Source: Diogma glabrata (taxonomy: Eukaryota > Arthropoda > Insecta > Diptera > Cylindrotomidae). From it: 64,000 bases of DNA. The position numbers were made by a program, and so were the translations under genes. Within the stretch, counting starts at the first letter, position 1. Each line of letters starts with the position of its first letter. Positions 29,801 through 35,706 of this stretch are shown one piece after another. The stretch spans positions 158,968,644-159,032,643 of the forward strand of contig OY856188.1 in the NCBI GenBank assembly GCA_963693315.1. Reading direction: 5' to 3'. The notes under the pieces were generated by a model. That model had not been told where the DNA came from. It saw only the letters and a list, made by a program, of their open reading frames with translations, and did no database searches.

Positions 29801-31128
29801 TATTTCAATAAGAAAAAAAGACCTGCTTTACGAACAATTTTGAATTCCAAAAGTGCATTTTACGGTTTACCCGTACAAAAATTAATTTTTTGTACGAGTA
29901 AACCGTAAAATGCACCTTTTATCTTCGGCCTTTTTTTCCTATTGAAATAACAATGCCAAAAATGAAATAACAATGCCTAAAGTTATTATTTTGAAAAACT
30001 ACTGGGATAAAATAATTTTCTAAAAAAATATTTTACTATTTTGTGTAAATACATGCATTTTTATTTATGCAAATAGTACAGAATCTTACTCGTAAAAAAA
30101 ATCTTGTATGCAATTCAGGCATAAAGTATCTGTTTTGGTTTCGAGTGATTGTTTCTCTCGGCTAACGCCTCGAACAACAATATCACTCTCAAGCGGAAAA
30201 GACATACTTTATGCCCTTAATACATAAATAGCTATTATTAAAGCAATAGACTTCGAATAGGATTTTCATCATCCTTTTAATCTTTTTAATTAAGTTAACT
30301 TCTACTTTTACACAATTTTTGCATAGTAATTGAAAAACATCTTTTTAATATTTTTATGTTAATATAAAAGTTAGTAAAAATTAGGGTTGGCAAAACCGGT
30401 TTCGTAACAAAAGAAAACCGGTTTTCTTGTGTTATTGAAACCGGTTTTGCGATCCCTAGTAAAAATCTCTGAAATAAACTTTTTACCATCAAATATAGAT
30501 CATCTATCATTATATCTTTATAAAAAGTTATAAGATGTTAGCTCAAGTCAGTTATAGTGTAAATAAATTAAAAATAAAATTATTTGAAAATTCTTCTGAA
30601 AGGAGATTTAAATTTAGACTTTGTGTTTCTAGTTTGGTCGTATAAAAGTACATTGTACAATGTACACCTCGAACAGAATAAGTACTAACATTAATCCGCA
30701 TGCATTTAAAGAAATCTGCATCACTTGTGCTTTAAATTTTCACCATTAAACTGATTTTAGTATCATTCAAAGAGATTTTAGTATGTTTATCAAAAGCTCA
30801 AAATTTTAGTTATAATTGTTAGTCAGTTATAATAATAAATGACAAACAATGTCATATTTAAGAGATTTGTATGTATTCTGCCTAGATATTATTCATATTT
30901 TTTAATTAAATTTAGATAATTTTACTCACCGTGGCTCATATTCTAATATTAACTCTTCAAAATCCAGTACTATCCGAAAGTCGTCTGGAACTGTAACTAT
31001 TGTTAAGCAGTTAGCATTATCTGGATAATGCCGTGGGAAACTGGGACTTGACACGGAACCACGAGGGTTATCTTTTGTAAGGAATATAGTTTGGTTGCAG
31101 TCTGATGTTTTTTGGCTCATCTGTCCCT
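2065..31128 (-). CDS. CUB / C-type lectin / EGF single-pass membrane protein (gene span, 5' incomplete)
   Basis: Ten exons on the minus strand (31128-30930, 28914-28508, 28449-28296, 28003-27645, 21413-20469, 20302-20100, 20036-19623, 19567-19449, 19387-19173, 2315-2065) join in consistent phase to 1087 residues plus stop. Domain order by residue: CUB1 about 11-198; C-type lectin about 206-353; CUB2 about 361-577, split by a charged insert of roughly 80 residues; CUB3 about 582-688; CUB4 about 689-830; EGF1 839-870, EGF2 875-905, EGF3 912-943; membrane helix about 964-984 followed by AKRH; then a ~100-residue Ser/Pro-rich tail. The protein is inferred to be a cell-surface adhesion or receptor molecule with its N-terminus outside. 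The signal peptide and first exons lie upstream of 31128, possibly outside the window. I do not recognise a named orthologue. Introns hold a 13.5-kb LTR array and a ~3.7-kb non-LTR element. Confidence 0.85.
2316..4159. other. Intronic non-coding sequence
   Basis: This belongs to the last intron of the minus-strand gene. It is AT-rich with T-rich runs at 2790-3000. The frames open in places but show no recognisable protein. A box-B-like stretch near 3470 is isolated and not convincing. Confidence 0.4.
4160..4417 (+). pseudogene. Coding-like fragment interrupted by the LTR array
   Basis: Two plus-strand pieces read like protein: MSTRKGSNLVNQRNK from 4173 and, after one frameshift near 4292, ERANEFHSFVMVFGPQLGE and following residues up to the LTR boundary. 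The LTR array begins at 4418 and no continuation is evident after 17891. This may be the start of a retroelement ORF1 or a piece of a host exon. I do not recognise it. Confidence 0.25.
4418..6193 (+). repeat. LTR1 (1776 bp)
   Basis: Starts TGTGACGAAGG and ends ATCGTTTCA. It carries an internal array of ~100-bp units (about 5068-5640): four units containing GTTAAGAATTTAGTTCTG-like starts, then two shorter ones starting AAACCGTACG. The unit order and small variants differ from LTR2 and LTR3, and one T-run is longer. A region at 5860-6190 is less AT-rich. LTR1 is the most divergent of the three. Confidence 0.9.
6195..6212 (+). promoter_or_regulatory. Primer binding site, first internal region
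   Basis: TGGCGCCCAAACAAAGCT starts one base after the LTR end. The initial TGGCGCCCAA is what tRNA-Lys-primed elements use (complement of a tRNA 3' end GGGCGCCA); the last eight bases fit poorly, so the exact tRNA is uncertain. An identical site follows LTR2 at 12043-12060. Confidence 0.7.
6213..9235 (+). other. LTR-element internal region without recognisable gag, protease or RT
   Basis: About 3 kb between the primer site and the integrase remnant hold no long open frame and no recognisable gag, protease, reverse transcriptase or RNase H. The first ~800 bp are less AT-rich and include repeated CGGACA motifs near 6515 and 6630. A (TA)n microsatellite lies at 8829-8854. The second copy (12061-15081) is almost identical. 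This composition marks the element as non-autonomous. Confidence 0.75.
9242..9952 (+). pseudogene. Gypsy-type integrase, C-terminal half (copy 1)
   Basis: The frame from about 9242 reads NLFGVPE, a TAA stop at 9302-9304, LVSDNGKQF, then TPKYSPQSNTSERVNR and 193 residues to a stop at about 9950. SDNG and NTSER carry the second Asp and the Glu of the D,D-35-E retroviral integrase core. The spacing matches Gypsy-type elements (family knowledge). The zinc-binding N-terminus and first catalytic Asp are absent and the stop breaks the core, so the protein is not expected to be active. It is the only coding remnant of pol and lies ~300 bp before LTR2. Confidence 0.85.
10269..12041 (+). repeat. LTR2 (1773 bp, shared middle LTR)
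   Basis: Serves at once as the 3' LTR of the first unit and the 5' LTR of the second. Same ends as LTR1. The ~100-bp units (about 10920-11490) are arranged as in LTR3 and not as in LTR1. No clear polypurine tract abuts the left edge; the nearest purine-rich stretch is AGGGTGTGGGA around 10235. Confidence 0.9.
12043..12060 (+). promoter_or_regulatory. Primer binding site, second internal region
   Basis: Same TGGCGCCCAAACAAAGCT as after LTR1. Its presence after the middle LTR shows that both units keep a complete 5' end, as expected from LTR-LTR recombination and not from a solo-LTR insertion. Confidence 0.7.
15088..15798 (+). pseudogene. Gypsy-type integrase, C-terminal half (copy 2)
   Basis: Near-identical to the copy at 9242-9952, with the same in-frame TAA before LVSDNG and the same 193-residue tail. 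The one difference seen in the frame (15666) is silent. The shared stop means the element was already defective before the array formed. Confidence 0.85.
16115..17887 (+). repeat. LTR3 (1773 bp)
   Basis: Ends CGTTTCA and is followed directly by ATTC, the second half of the target duplication. Same length and same internal unit order as LTR2. Confidence 0.9.
17892..18680. other. Intronic non-coding sequence
   Basis: AT-rich intron of the minus-strand gene to the right of the LTR array. No coding frame or transposon end recognised. Confidence 0.35.
18681..18745 (-). mobile_element. 3'-end fragment of the CR1/Jockey-like family
   Basis: The stretch TTTTGTAGTAGGAATTAAAA and its flanks match the 3' tail at 59572-59620 and, more distantly, 22280-22320. 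It is preceded on the plus strand by a short T-run, as at the other two tails. This is therefore a third, strongly 5'-truncated copy in the same orientation. Confidence 0.55.
18746..19172. other. Intron between exons 9 and 10, proximal part
   Basis: Adjacent to the exon 9 donor (minus-strand C|GTAAAT at 19173/19172). If that donor were not used, the frame would continue to a TAG near 19108, giving a shorter tail. An open plus-strand frame at 18772-19026 shows no recognisable protein. Confidence 0.4.
19173..19387 (-). CDS. Exon 9: end of EGF3, membrane span, juxtamembrane tail
   Basis: The acceptor TTATTAAG precedes 19387. The exon reads CYAWWEGQRCERR, which closes EGF3, then PFWLGLITVFIVLAIIGLVW, a clear membrane helix, then CAKRHFPEKIEKLLSEEGD. 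The positive residues after the helix fit a type I topology. It leaves one base (C) before GTAAAT, which matches the phase of exon 10 at 2315. An alternative is read-through to a stop near 19108. Confidence 0.8.
19449..19567 (-). CDS. Exon 8: EGF2 end and EGF3
   Basis: Acceptor CTTTTAG and donor CG|GTAAGT. Reads CHCQPGYVGVYC (end of EGF2), then CAENPCEGRGEC and GGFLC. Cysteine spacing is that of EGF modules. The 119-bp length leaves two bases, completed by the first base of exon 9. Confidence 0.85.
19623..20036 (-). CDS. Exon 7: end of CUB4, EGF1, start of EGF2
   Basis: The acceptor TTTTATATAG precedes 20036 and the donor AAA|GTTAGC follows 19623; 414 bp, phase 0 on both sides. It begins VYDNYVDNNGTTWSFC (CUB4 continuation), later CAPNPCLFGGKC and SCQCHGHYVGRFC (EGF1), then CETDPCVFGKC (EGF2). 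The ORF without these splice sites would lose the EGF2 register. Confidence 0.85.
20100..20302 (-). CDS. Exon 6: CUB4, first half, with probable GC donor
   Basis: The acceptor TTTTACAG precedes 20302. It reads NPVIEERTIACFNSTQ through LLELYGVELNENSCESGYGIE. The only phase-compatible end is GAG followed by GCATGT, a GC donor, because the nearby GT would give a stop in exon 7. Joining at GC yields GYGIE-VYDNY, the expected CUB continuation. Confidence 0.75.
20469..21413 (-). CDS. Exon 5: CUB2 with charged insert, CUB3
   Basis: The acceptor TTATTCACAG precedes 21413 and the donor T|GTAAGTTT follows 20469. Starts YPNIYPSNLDYWIHI, then DDCLYDYVSVR of CUB2, followed by roughly 80 Asp/Glu/Lys/Arg-rich residues with no cysteine. 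Then WCGTHETN and VILHFHSDFS complete CUB2. CUB3 follows from GCPIQTL through NSPNYPHFLLNNLDC to GKGFRMNYKS. The insert sits between two CUB strands and may form a loop, possibly with cleavable basic clusters such as KRF (inference). Confidence 0.85.
21740..22050. repeat. Hairpin-prone AT-rich repeat
   Basis: Contains GTGAATAATGAA near 21884 and its complement TTCATTATTCAC near 21971, flanking a TCTCGCTCGTGCCTCGCTC centre. A second small palindrome (AATAAAGATTTATT) lies near 21791. This resembles a degraded MITE. No ends or target duplication could be fixed. Confidence 0.35.
22260..26000 (-). mobile_element. CR1/Jockey-like non-LTR retrotransposon, apparently intact
   Basis: It has one uninterrupted endonuclease-RT frame (25360-22337), a ~60-bp 3' tail and a poly(A) (T-run at 22260-22276 on the plus strand). 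The 5' UTR (25361 to about 26000) is distinctly more GC-rich and includes a palindromic segment near 25775-25830. The right edge is approximate: I could not find a target duplication of the left flank. It lies in the sense orientation within an intron of the CUB/lectin gene. A deletion derivative at 59553-59857 and a tail at 18681-18745 belong to the same family. Confidence 0.8.
22337..25360 (-). CDS. Non-LTR retrotransposon endonuclease-reverse transcriptase (1007 aa)
   Basis: The N-terminal apurinic-type endonuclease spans about residues 45-265 (QNICGL, TETQ, TGDFNVHNKSW, NSDHYL). The reverse transcriptase spans about 535-780 (SNYRPIALLSVLSKV, QYGFRNKRST, ALDISKAFDRVWH, AGVPQGSVLSP, NSFADDST with catalytic FADD at 713-716). 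The C-terminal region includes YRCQVWG and SLQHRR. Family knowledge: the endonuclease nicks target DNA and the RT copies the element RNA from the nick. Length and lack of breaks suggest a recently active copy. No ORF1 is seen upstream, so it may act with a trans-supplied ORF1 or need none. Assignment between the CR1 and Jockey clades is not settled by eye. Confidence 0.92.
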   Translation of the reverse strand: MAVQPKKNKSASGKANLRNPPAHKAACPRNLQGQNIYESIKNFKIHVQNICGLNANHDHVQHHLEHDKPNILFLTETQVSENFLFIESLNSKYRLESAFKLHQGVCAFIHESVAYTRFPNFELHGDGFNTMVLKICLPEMTFFTIALYRSPNKRNPNFFNIPTKIMDEIRAKSPNCEVIVTGDFNVHNKSWLEFSKSTDDVDNSGKLAEIFAASQGLFQIVKSPTFTPRNGGGNSFLLDLYLTTMPDITSVDVAKGSIGNSDHYLISSVIKTDLLKTTAPKPRKIFHYSKMDKSGLQNFFHGFPFDRHCFYTDNVNVSAQNFTETIQFAINKFVPFSIVKPKQKYLYSKAAKTALRNKRRSFNIWIHNKTPTNRSHYLKANKISNQIISNEKSEIDRAKASKLTSMPVSDKSFYSAINSLNSGTKFSIPPIIDGDLIVNDPARKANLFAERFALNSTVLETPKEIPQIQSSGVNMNELHFKPKIVAKLLKGLNRNKASGMDNIPPIILKTISKELAPTLTKIFYQSYKSGIFPSCWKLANVQPVPKKGPKADISNYRPIALLSVLSKVYEHYINTHISNFLEENHLISDSQYGFRNKRSTTDLLNYVAHCWNSILDKGGETYVIALDISKAFDRVWHANLINKLVAYGFHPNVVKLIQNFLSDRYISVTLDGYSSESKLINAGVPQGSVLSPTLFLIYINELLKITSNPINSFADDSTLHKSFEPLPSKGKMHERINPARRDAAINVNKDLNKVADWGDQNLVNFNSTKTQLLIVSRLKTELPKDILFSMCDEPIGECKNIRLLGVTVSNDLLWNDHVMAMAKSASKKLGLLNRCKKCFTPYQLLHVYKSYIRPCMEYRCQVWGTASVSILALLDSVQKRAIRIVGDRTLTSKLDSLQHRRTVADVVVFYKYRHQQCSDEISGIMPQSYSYPRSTRQSAAATSETVKIPGCHTGRSQRDFFVRTAYKWNSLPEHLVSGGFNPQMFKKSVNLHLRTPVVVGPRSRPRS
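26107..26811. mobile_element. TA-flanked non-autonomous DNA transposon rich in GATCAG motifs
   Basis: Inverted ends (TCCCGATCAGAAATTTGTCA and, on the other strand, TCCCTAGCAGAAATTAGTTA) lie between TA dinucleotides at 26105-26106 and 26812-26813. Both subterminal regions carry many CCTGATC/GATCAG and AGGGC/GCCCT motifs, which could be transposase binding sites (inference). No coding frame. A central segment (26410-26470) resembles 36766-36825. Confidence 0.65.
26825..27115. repeat. Foldback repeat with ~125-bp arms
   Basis: The left arm, from TTCTAGATGTTATTTGAA through the tract ending near 26950, is repeated inverted on the right, ending TTCAAATAACATCTAGAA near 27113. The loop is a short A/T-run pair around 26950-26985. 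A single-armed relative lies at 62523-62660. Probably a MITE. Confidence 0.75.
27174..27390. repeat. TACTA/TAGTA palindromic satellite
   Basis: A ~20-bp unit (TACTACTAATATAGTATTAA) is repeated three times, followed by further permutations of TATAC, TAGTA and TACTA. Almost every segment is self-complementary, so cruciform formation or replication slippage is likely. Confidence 0.7.
27645..28003 (-). CDS. Exon 4: C-type lectin core and linker to CUB2
   Basis: The acceptor CATTTTAG precedes 28003 and the donor G|GTAAAGC follows 27645. It reads GIYWLGAELRQNQEYEWSDA, then DGWLPGQ, NYCLALQW, WSAQLCSNLGGYVCK. The WLG, paired cysteines and YVCK end are typical of C-type lectin folds. The carbohydrate motif at the usual EPN/QPD position is not clear, so sugar binding is not assured. 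The last residues (GRLTSPG) start CUB2 across the 6.2-kb intron. Confidence 0.85.
28296..28449 (-). CDS. Exon 3: start of C-type lectin domain
   Basis: The acceptor TTAATTTCAG precedes 28449 and the donor AG|GTAAAT follows 28296. Reads DKECSDDRLKPYNGSCYLY, then WWTAQQVCHNIGSKLTSI. These are the first two cysteines and first helix of a C-type lectin domain. Confidence 0.85.
28508..28914 (-). CDS. Exon 2: CUB1, second part
   Basis: The acceptor TTTTTAG precedes 28914. Starts CSYDFLEIFEK, the usual C-x-YD-x-LEI of CUB domains, then a ~75-residue insert and ICGDWSSKLKLLRLV, GLKFVSDYSHRFNGFKAKV. The donor G|GTACAAAA at 28508 is weak but is the only one keeping phase with exon 3. Confidence 0.8.
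28950..29485. other. Intronic non-coding sequence
   Basis: Intron between exons 1 and 2, AT-rich with no recognised gene. Confidence 0.35.
29490..30240. mobile_element. ~750-bp near-perfect foldback element with hairpin termini
   Basis: The two ~370-bp arms mirror each other from AATAATAGCTATTTATGTA (left) to TACATAAATAGCTATTATT (right) around a centre near 29884. Each arm is itself a hairpin: GGCATAAAGTAT pairs with ATACTTTATGCC about 90 bp inward, with GAGTGA/TCACTC and CGAGGC/GCCGA nested inside. No coding frame. The terminal motif recurs at 59921-60032. Confidence 0.8.
30362..30465. repeat. Small CCGGTTT palindromic repeat
   Basis: GGCAAAACCGGTTTCGTAAC and GAAACCGGTTTTGC lie inverted about 40 bp apart, between AGGGTTGG and ATCCCTA. 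This looks like a ~80-bp MITE or a deleted hAT-type terminus. No target duplication was fixed. Confidence 0.4.
30466..30929. other. Intronic non-coding sequence
   Basis: Intron between exons 1 and 2 of the CUB/lectin gene. AT-rich, nothing recognised. Confidence 0.35.
30930..31128 (-). CDS. Exon 1 of the visible gene: CUB1, first part
   Basis: The acceptor TTTCAG precedes 31128 and a consensus donor CG|GTGAGT follows 30930. Reads SDCNQTIFLTKDNPRGSVSS, then PSFPRHYPDNANC and VLDFEELILEYEPR, a typical CUB opening. The arginine codon is completed in exon 2. Because it starts at a splice acceptor and has no signal peptide, earlier exons must exist; none was recognised between here and 64000. Confidence 0.85.
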
Positions 31129-31337
31129 CTGAAATACAATAGTTTTTATATATTAAATGTGTTTGAGTTTAGTCTTAGTTGTAGATTTTTGATAAAAAAA
31201 TTTTCAAAGATTTTAAGCCTTTTAATAAATATTTAAAGTTAGCTCGTTAAAATATCGAGTTTTTTTCTAAATTCAATATATATCTTTTATTTTTTAACTT
31301 TTAGTTTAAGCTTGTTATAAAACATATATTTCATAAC

Positions 31338-31564
31338 TAAAGCCGCAATTAGACTATTGCAGAACTCAGCAATATTTCTGCAATGGTAGTGTGTAAAATA
31401 TTCATAGCAGAAAAGTTTGGCAATGAACTCATTGCAAAACATTGCAATGGGTCATTGCAATGTTTTGCAATGAGTTCATTGCCAAACTTTTCTGCAATGA
31501 ATATTTTACACACTACCATTGCAGAAATATTGCAGAGTTCTGCAATAGTCTAATTGCGGCTTTA
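31338..31564. mobile_element. Foldback MITE, 223 bp, TA-flanked
   Basis: A nearly perfect palindrome of ~110-bp arms from AAAGCCGCAATTAGACTATT to its complement, centred near 31451, with TA at both edges (31338-31339 and 31563-31564). The interior repeats ATTGCAATG and TTGCAATGA. No coding capacity. Confidence 0.75.
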
Positions 31565-31803
31565 GTATCGTCAATGTTGTTTTTAATAAACCGAATAAAC
31601 AAGTTGCTAAATTTTTTCATTATTACTTATTACTTTGTTCTACATTTCTTTGTCTTTTTTTTTTTTATAAACGTGTAGAAGGATTCCACTCCAACGCTAT
31701 GACTGAAAAAACCTTCTGGACAAGTGAATTAAAATTTTATAAAAAATTCCATTGTAAATACTAAATATTAATGGACTATGTCGTATTGTTCACAAAACTC
31801 TCT

Positions 31804-32634
31804 TTACAAACTAAATCTAACACCTTTCTTGAACGCATTAATTGGCATTGTTTTCTGTTCCACTGAAAGATTATTATAGAGTTTTGTACCTCTGTAGAAT
31901 GAATTATTCATGGCCGTATTACTTGAAAATTTTGGGAGGCGGTAGTTGAGTGCTGTTCGGTTATTTCTATTAGTGACTGTTAGATTAGTTATAAGAAAAT
32001 TATTAACTATCGTAAAATTGTTAATAATTTTATATATCAGAAACATGTATTCATAATAATCTATGAATTTTCCGAAAAGTAGTATAGGAGAATACAAGAG
32101 TTTGGTTGGAAATCTTGATGGGAGCGCTGGAATGGCCTTAAGTGCTTTATTTTGTATTATTTGGATACTTTTGATTTCGGTTTGAGTTGTTGCACCCCAA
32201 ATTGGTAGCAAATACAATAAATGAGATTGGATATACGAAGAATATATATTATAAAGAATATCACGAGGAAGGTATTTTGAAATTTTTTAGCACACCAATC
32301 ATTGGTGCAATTTTTTGTTTTACTATCATTGCATGATATGACCAATTCAATCGTGATTGCATATGTGTAAGCCCAAGTAACTCGATGTTTCTGATCGAAG
32401 AATATTTTTATTATTATAATCTATCTCAATGAATAAAATAAAGTGATAAGTTGGGGTTTTTGTGAAGAAATGTACAAAAATAGTTATACTCTAAGTTTAT
32501 TTTTAAGAAGCCATTCGCCGATTGCAAGTAAATCTTGTTCCATTATTCTTTTTAATTCGTCATGATCATCACAACCATATACAATGACCACATTAGATTA
32601 AGAATAATATGGGACCTAGGATTGAACCTTGTGG
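31804..32634 (-). pseudogene. Dead non-LTR reverse transcriptase, C-terminal piece
   Basis: On the minus strand it reads VPQGSILGPILFLI, then jumps (deletion of the YxDD region) to VVIVYGCDDHDELKRIMEQD and WLLKNKLRV, then ELLGLTHMQSRLNWSYHAMI, YLPRDILYNIYSSYIQSHLL, YLLPIWGATTQTE and a C-terminal tail to 31804. Loss of the catalytic Asp pair shows that it is inactive. Its N-terminal half lies at 37111-38115; the two were one gene before the 32637-37108 insertion. Confidence 0.8.
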
Positions 32635-33189
32635 TACACAGTTAAAAAAAAATTGAATATGTAATGCAAATTGCTACACTGAGAAAAAAACCAACATGAA
32701 ATCAAAAAAAAACATTTTAATTCAAAAATAAATGTATATGAAATCATACTAAACGTGGAATTTGTAGTTTCAAAAAATAAATTTTTGATTTTAAATGACT
32801 TTTTTTAAAGAAATATTTAAAGCAGCTCAGGTTTAGAACAAAACTGCACAGTTTTAAAATAAAAACTTATCATTTATATTTATAAAAGTGATACATTTTT
32901 AATTTAAAATTGAAAGATGCAATATCGAAATGGGCTGTATTTTTGATTTCTGTCAATAATCTCGTTTACGAATTTTTTTATTCTGCTTTGAAATGCTATG
33001 AAATAATGAAATTTAAATTTAATGCGACATACGTTTATTATATTATATATAATACAAATAATATATAATGCTAAATAACAATAAGCTAAATAACAATAAT
33101 GTAAAATTACTTTAACTAATTACGATTTAAGAATACAGTGCTGTTTTCTGCATCAAACTGGTAAATGAACCAAATATTTATAAAATAAA

Positions 33190-33391
33190 TCAACAACTCG
33201 CCGAGGTTTTCCTTTCTGCAGACGTTCATCTTTCTCAGTTTCAAAACGTTTGTCACGCTCATTTTCTTAACAAGAGCAGCTTTGTGTTTTTCTTTAGCCA
33301 ATTCTTTAGTTTTAACTGCTTCTGATGTTGTTTCTACTACATATTTTTCTGTTTTTTCAATTGGTATTTCTAAATAATCCCTTGACCACAT
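33190..33391 (-). pseudogene. BEACH-WD40 gene fragment, downstream exon
   Basis: Follows the acceptor TTATCATTGTAG. Reads MWSRDYLEIPIEKTEKYVVE, continuing the WD40 repeat of the upstream exon (GVVR-MWSRDY), then KTKELAKEKHKAALVKK. Beyond about 33260 the frame probably shifts, because an adjacent frame reads ERDKRFETEKDERLQKGK. That C-terminal portion is not recognised and may belong to another source gene. Confidence 0.55.
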
Positions 33392-33457
33392 CTACAATGA
33401 TAAGAGTTTGATTTTTAATAATTAAGACACAAATTGATAAAGATTTATAAAACTTAC

Positions 33458-33480
33458 TCTAACCACACCATCAGTTGAAC
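33458..33480 (-). pseudogene. BEACH-WD40 fragment, end of split exon
   Basis: Last 23 bp of the exon at 35707-35930, separated by the inner transposon. Excising 33483-35704 with one TA joins EWDSQNVVIT to SSTDGVVR and then a consensus donor AGA|GTAAGT at 33458. Confidence 0.6.
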
Positions 33481-33482
33481 TA

Positions 33483-35704
33483 CACCCAGAGAATTTTGTT
33501 AGTAAATTTAATAACCGCCCGTTTTAAAAAGGCGTAATAAGTTATTTTATTAATCTAATTACGATTTTTGTTAAAGTTATTGTCACAGTAATTAGATTAA
33601 TATTTCTTTAAATTATTTTAATAAAACTTTTTATTAAATTAAAAATATGGTCAATATTATTAAAATATTCAGAACTGCTGATTAAATTAATAACCAATTC
33701 TCATTAAAAAATTGATTTCAGACATTAAAATAAAAAATCTTTTTATTAAAGTAGAGCTATTAAAATAAAAACATAAATTATTATTTTTGTAGTTAAATTT
33801 ATTAACCATTTTATAAGATTAATTATGGACGTTCTTATTTTTAAAACTTAGGTTATTAGATTAATAAAAGCATACGTTAATTTATTCTTTGGTTATTATT
33901 TTAAATGTGAATTAAGAAAATCTTAAGAAGAATCACAGTATATATCCCGACGCTGACTACAAAACATTAAAAAATGTTTGTATTTTGTTAAATAATTTAA
34001 AGTTAAATAAATAATTTTTAAGTGAAATATTGAAAAAGTGGGTTGGTTTTATAAAAAAAAAATAAAAATGTTGTGAAATTAAACAAAAATAAATAGTTAA
34101 AGTTGAACAGTTTAATGAACAGAATAGTTGGGCTGCAATTGACTCTGTATGGGACTGAACCAAGCAACTTAGACTCAATGAAATAGTAGAACTTACATCA
34201 GAAATTTGGAATAAAGGAAAGAAATATAGATCACAGCTTGGTTATAAACTGGTATTTAAAACTGCATAATAGTATATTCGAATAAAACTTTAATTAATAT
34301 ATTTATTTTTAAATTTTCAGATTGACATTGATTTTATTTATTTCTTCAATCACTTGTTAATCTTGTTCACTTCAATCACTTGTTAATCTTTCCATTAACT
34401 AACATTCAGACAAAAGTCCAACTACATATTAGTAAATTACATCAAGAATCAAATCAAAACAAAAACAATTATATAGTATTAAAACATTAAAAATAAAAAA
34501 ATAGATTAAATTACATAATAACAAAAGAAACTAACCTTATATATTCAATAAATAAATTTTGAACAAATTATTTTAAATCAGAATAAAAAGAGCAAAAATT
34601 TATTCAAAGTCAATAATGAAAAATAAAAGAAAGCTAATTTTACTATTTACAGCGTAATTTGCAGAATTTTCCAAATTTGAACGCAATCTTTCCAAAAGTC
34701 ATGGGTTTTAGTAGTAAATTACAAATTTTTATCAGTAATATTTGTTAATGTTAAATCATTTAATGTTAAATGTTAATGTTAAATCATATTATTTGTTAAA
34801 TCGTTAAAATTTAAACTACTTAAGACAAAATATCTATAATTTAAGTAAATAATTGAAAACGAAACATTTTATACAAAATTTATAAGTAAAGGGGTCGTAT
34901 ATAAGTTACAAAAAATACTTAAATATAATATACTTCAAATCAAAACAAAAGCTTGAATATTTAAAAAATAAAAATTATTAAAATAAAATATAATTATTAA
35001 ATATTTATAGCCAAAATTTTTTTTTCTTTCTTAAAAATCTTATTTAATTATTAACTAGTTTATTGTTACAAATTTTTCTCCAATTTTTCGACCTTGCGGG
35101 TCATATTCAGGGGTTTTATTTAGTTATATTTAATATTGCCTATAAAACAATTATTTAAAAAATAATAAATTTAAAAAATAAAATGTAATAACTATACTGT
35201 CTTAAATTAATAAAAACTTAAATAAAATTAATTGAAATAAATAAAACTGTAAACAAAATTTTAATTTTCTCTTTTATTTAAAAAGTGTAAAATACAAGTT
35301 CCATTATTAATTTAATAATAACTTATTATTAATTTAATAACATCCTTTTATTAATATAATAACATCATATTATTAATCTGATAAACCTACTGTTGTTCTA
35401 ACGACAACTTCTTATTATTCTAATAATTTATGCCATTTATCCAATGCCTACCTGATATGAACTTAAACTATTCTGACAATAATTTAAAAAAATTCTAATT
35501 TAATATAAAAGCTATCGTTTTTAGATTAAAAATTTTATTTTTTTTTGTTAGTAAATCTTACCAACGAAAATTATTAGTTTAATAATGACTATTATTCCGA
35601 AATCAGTGAAAATAATCACAAGTTGTGATTAGCTGTATAATAATCACCAAATTGTTAATCTAATGGCTATTTTTATAATTTTTAATGACAAAATTCTCTG
35701 AGTG
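33483..35704. mobile_element. TA-flanked AT-rich element with CACYCAGAGAATTTTGT ends (inner layer)
   Basis: Ends CACCCAGAGAATTTTGT and ACAAAATTCTCTGAGTG, flanked by TA at 33481-33482 and 35705-35706. It is 2222 bp of very AT-rich DNA full of TTATTAATTTAATAA-type motifs, with no recognisable transposase. The insertion interrupts a coding exon, which proves the boundaries. End similarity (CACTSAGA) to the element it sits in suggests one superfamily. Confidence 0.7.
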
Positions 35705-35706
35705 TA

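Noticed and set aside
2065..31128. Naming the gene as a Bark beetle/Anakonda or attractin orthologue
   Set aside because: Anakonda-type proteins should show parallel beta-helix and scavenger-receptor repeats, and attractins Kelch and PSI domains; none is visible here, so no symbol is given.
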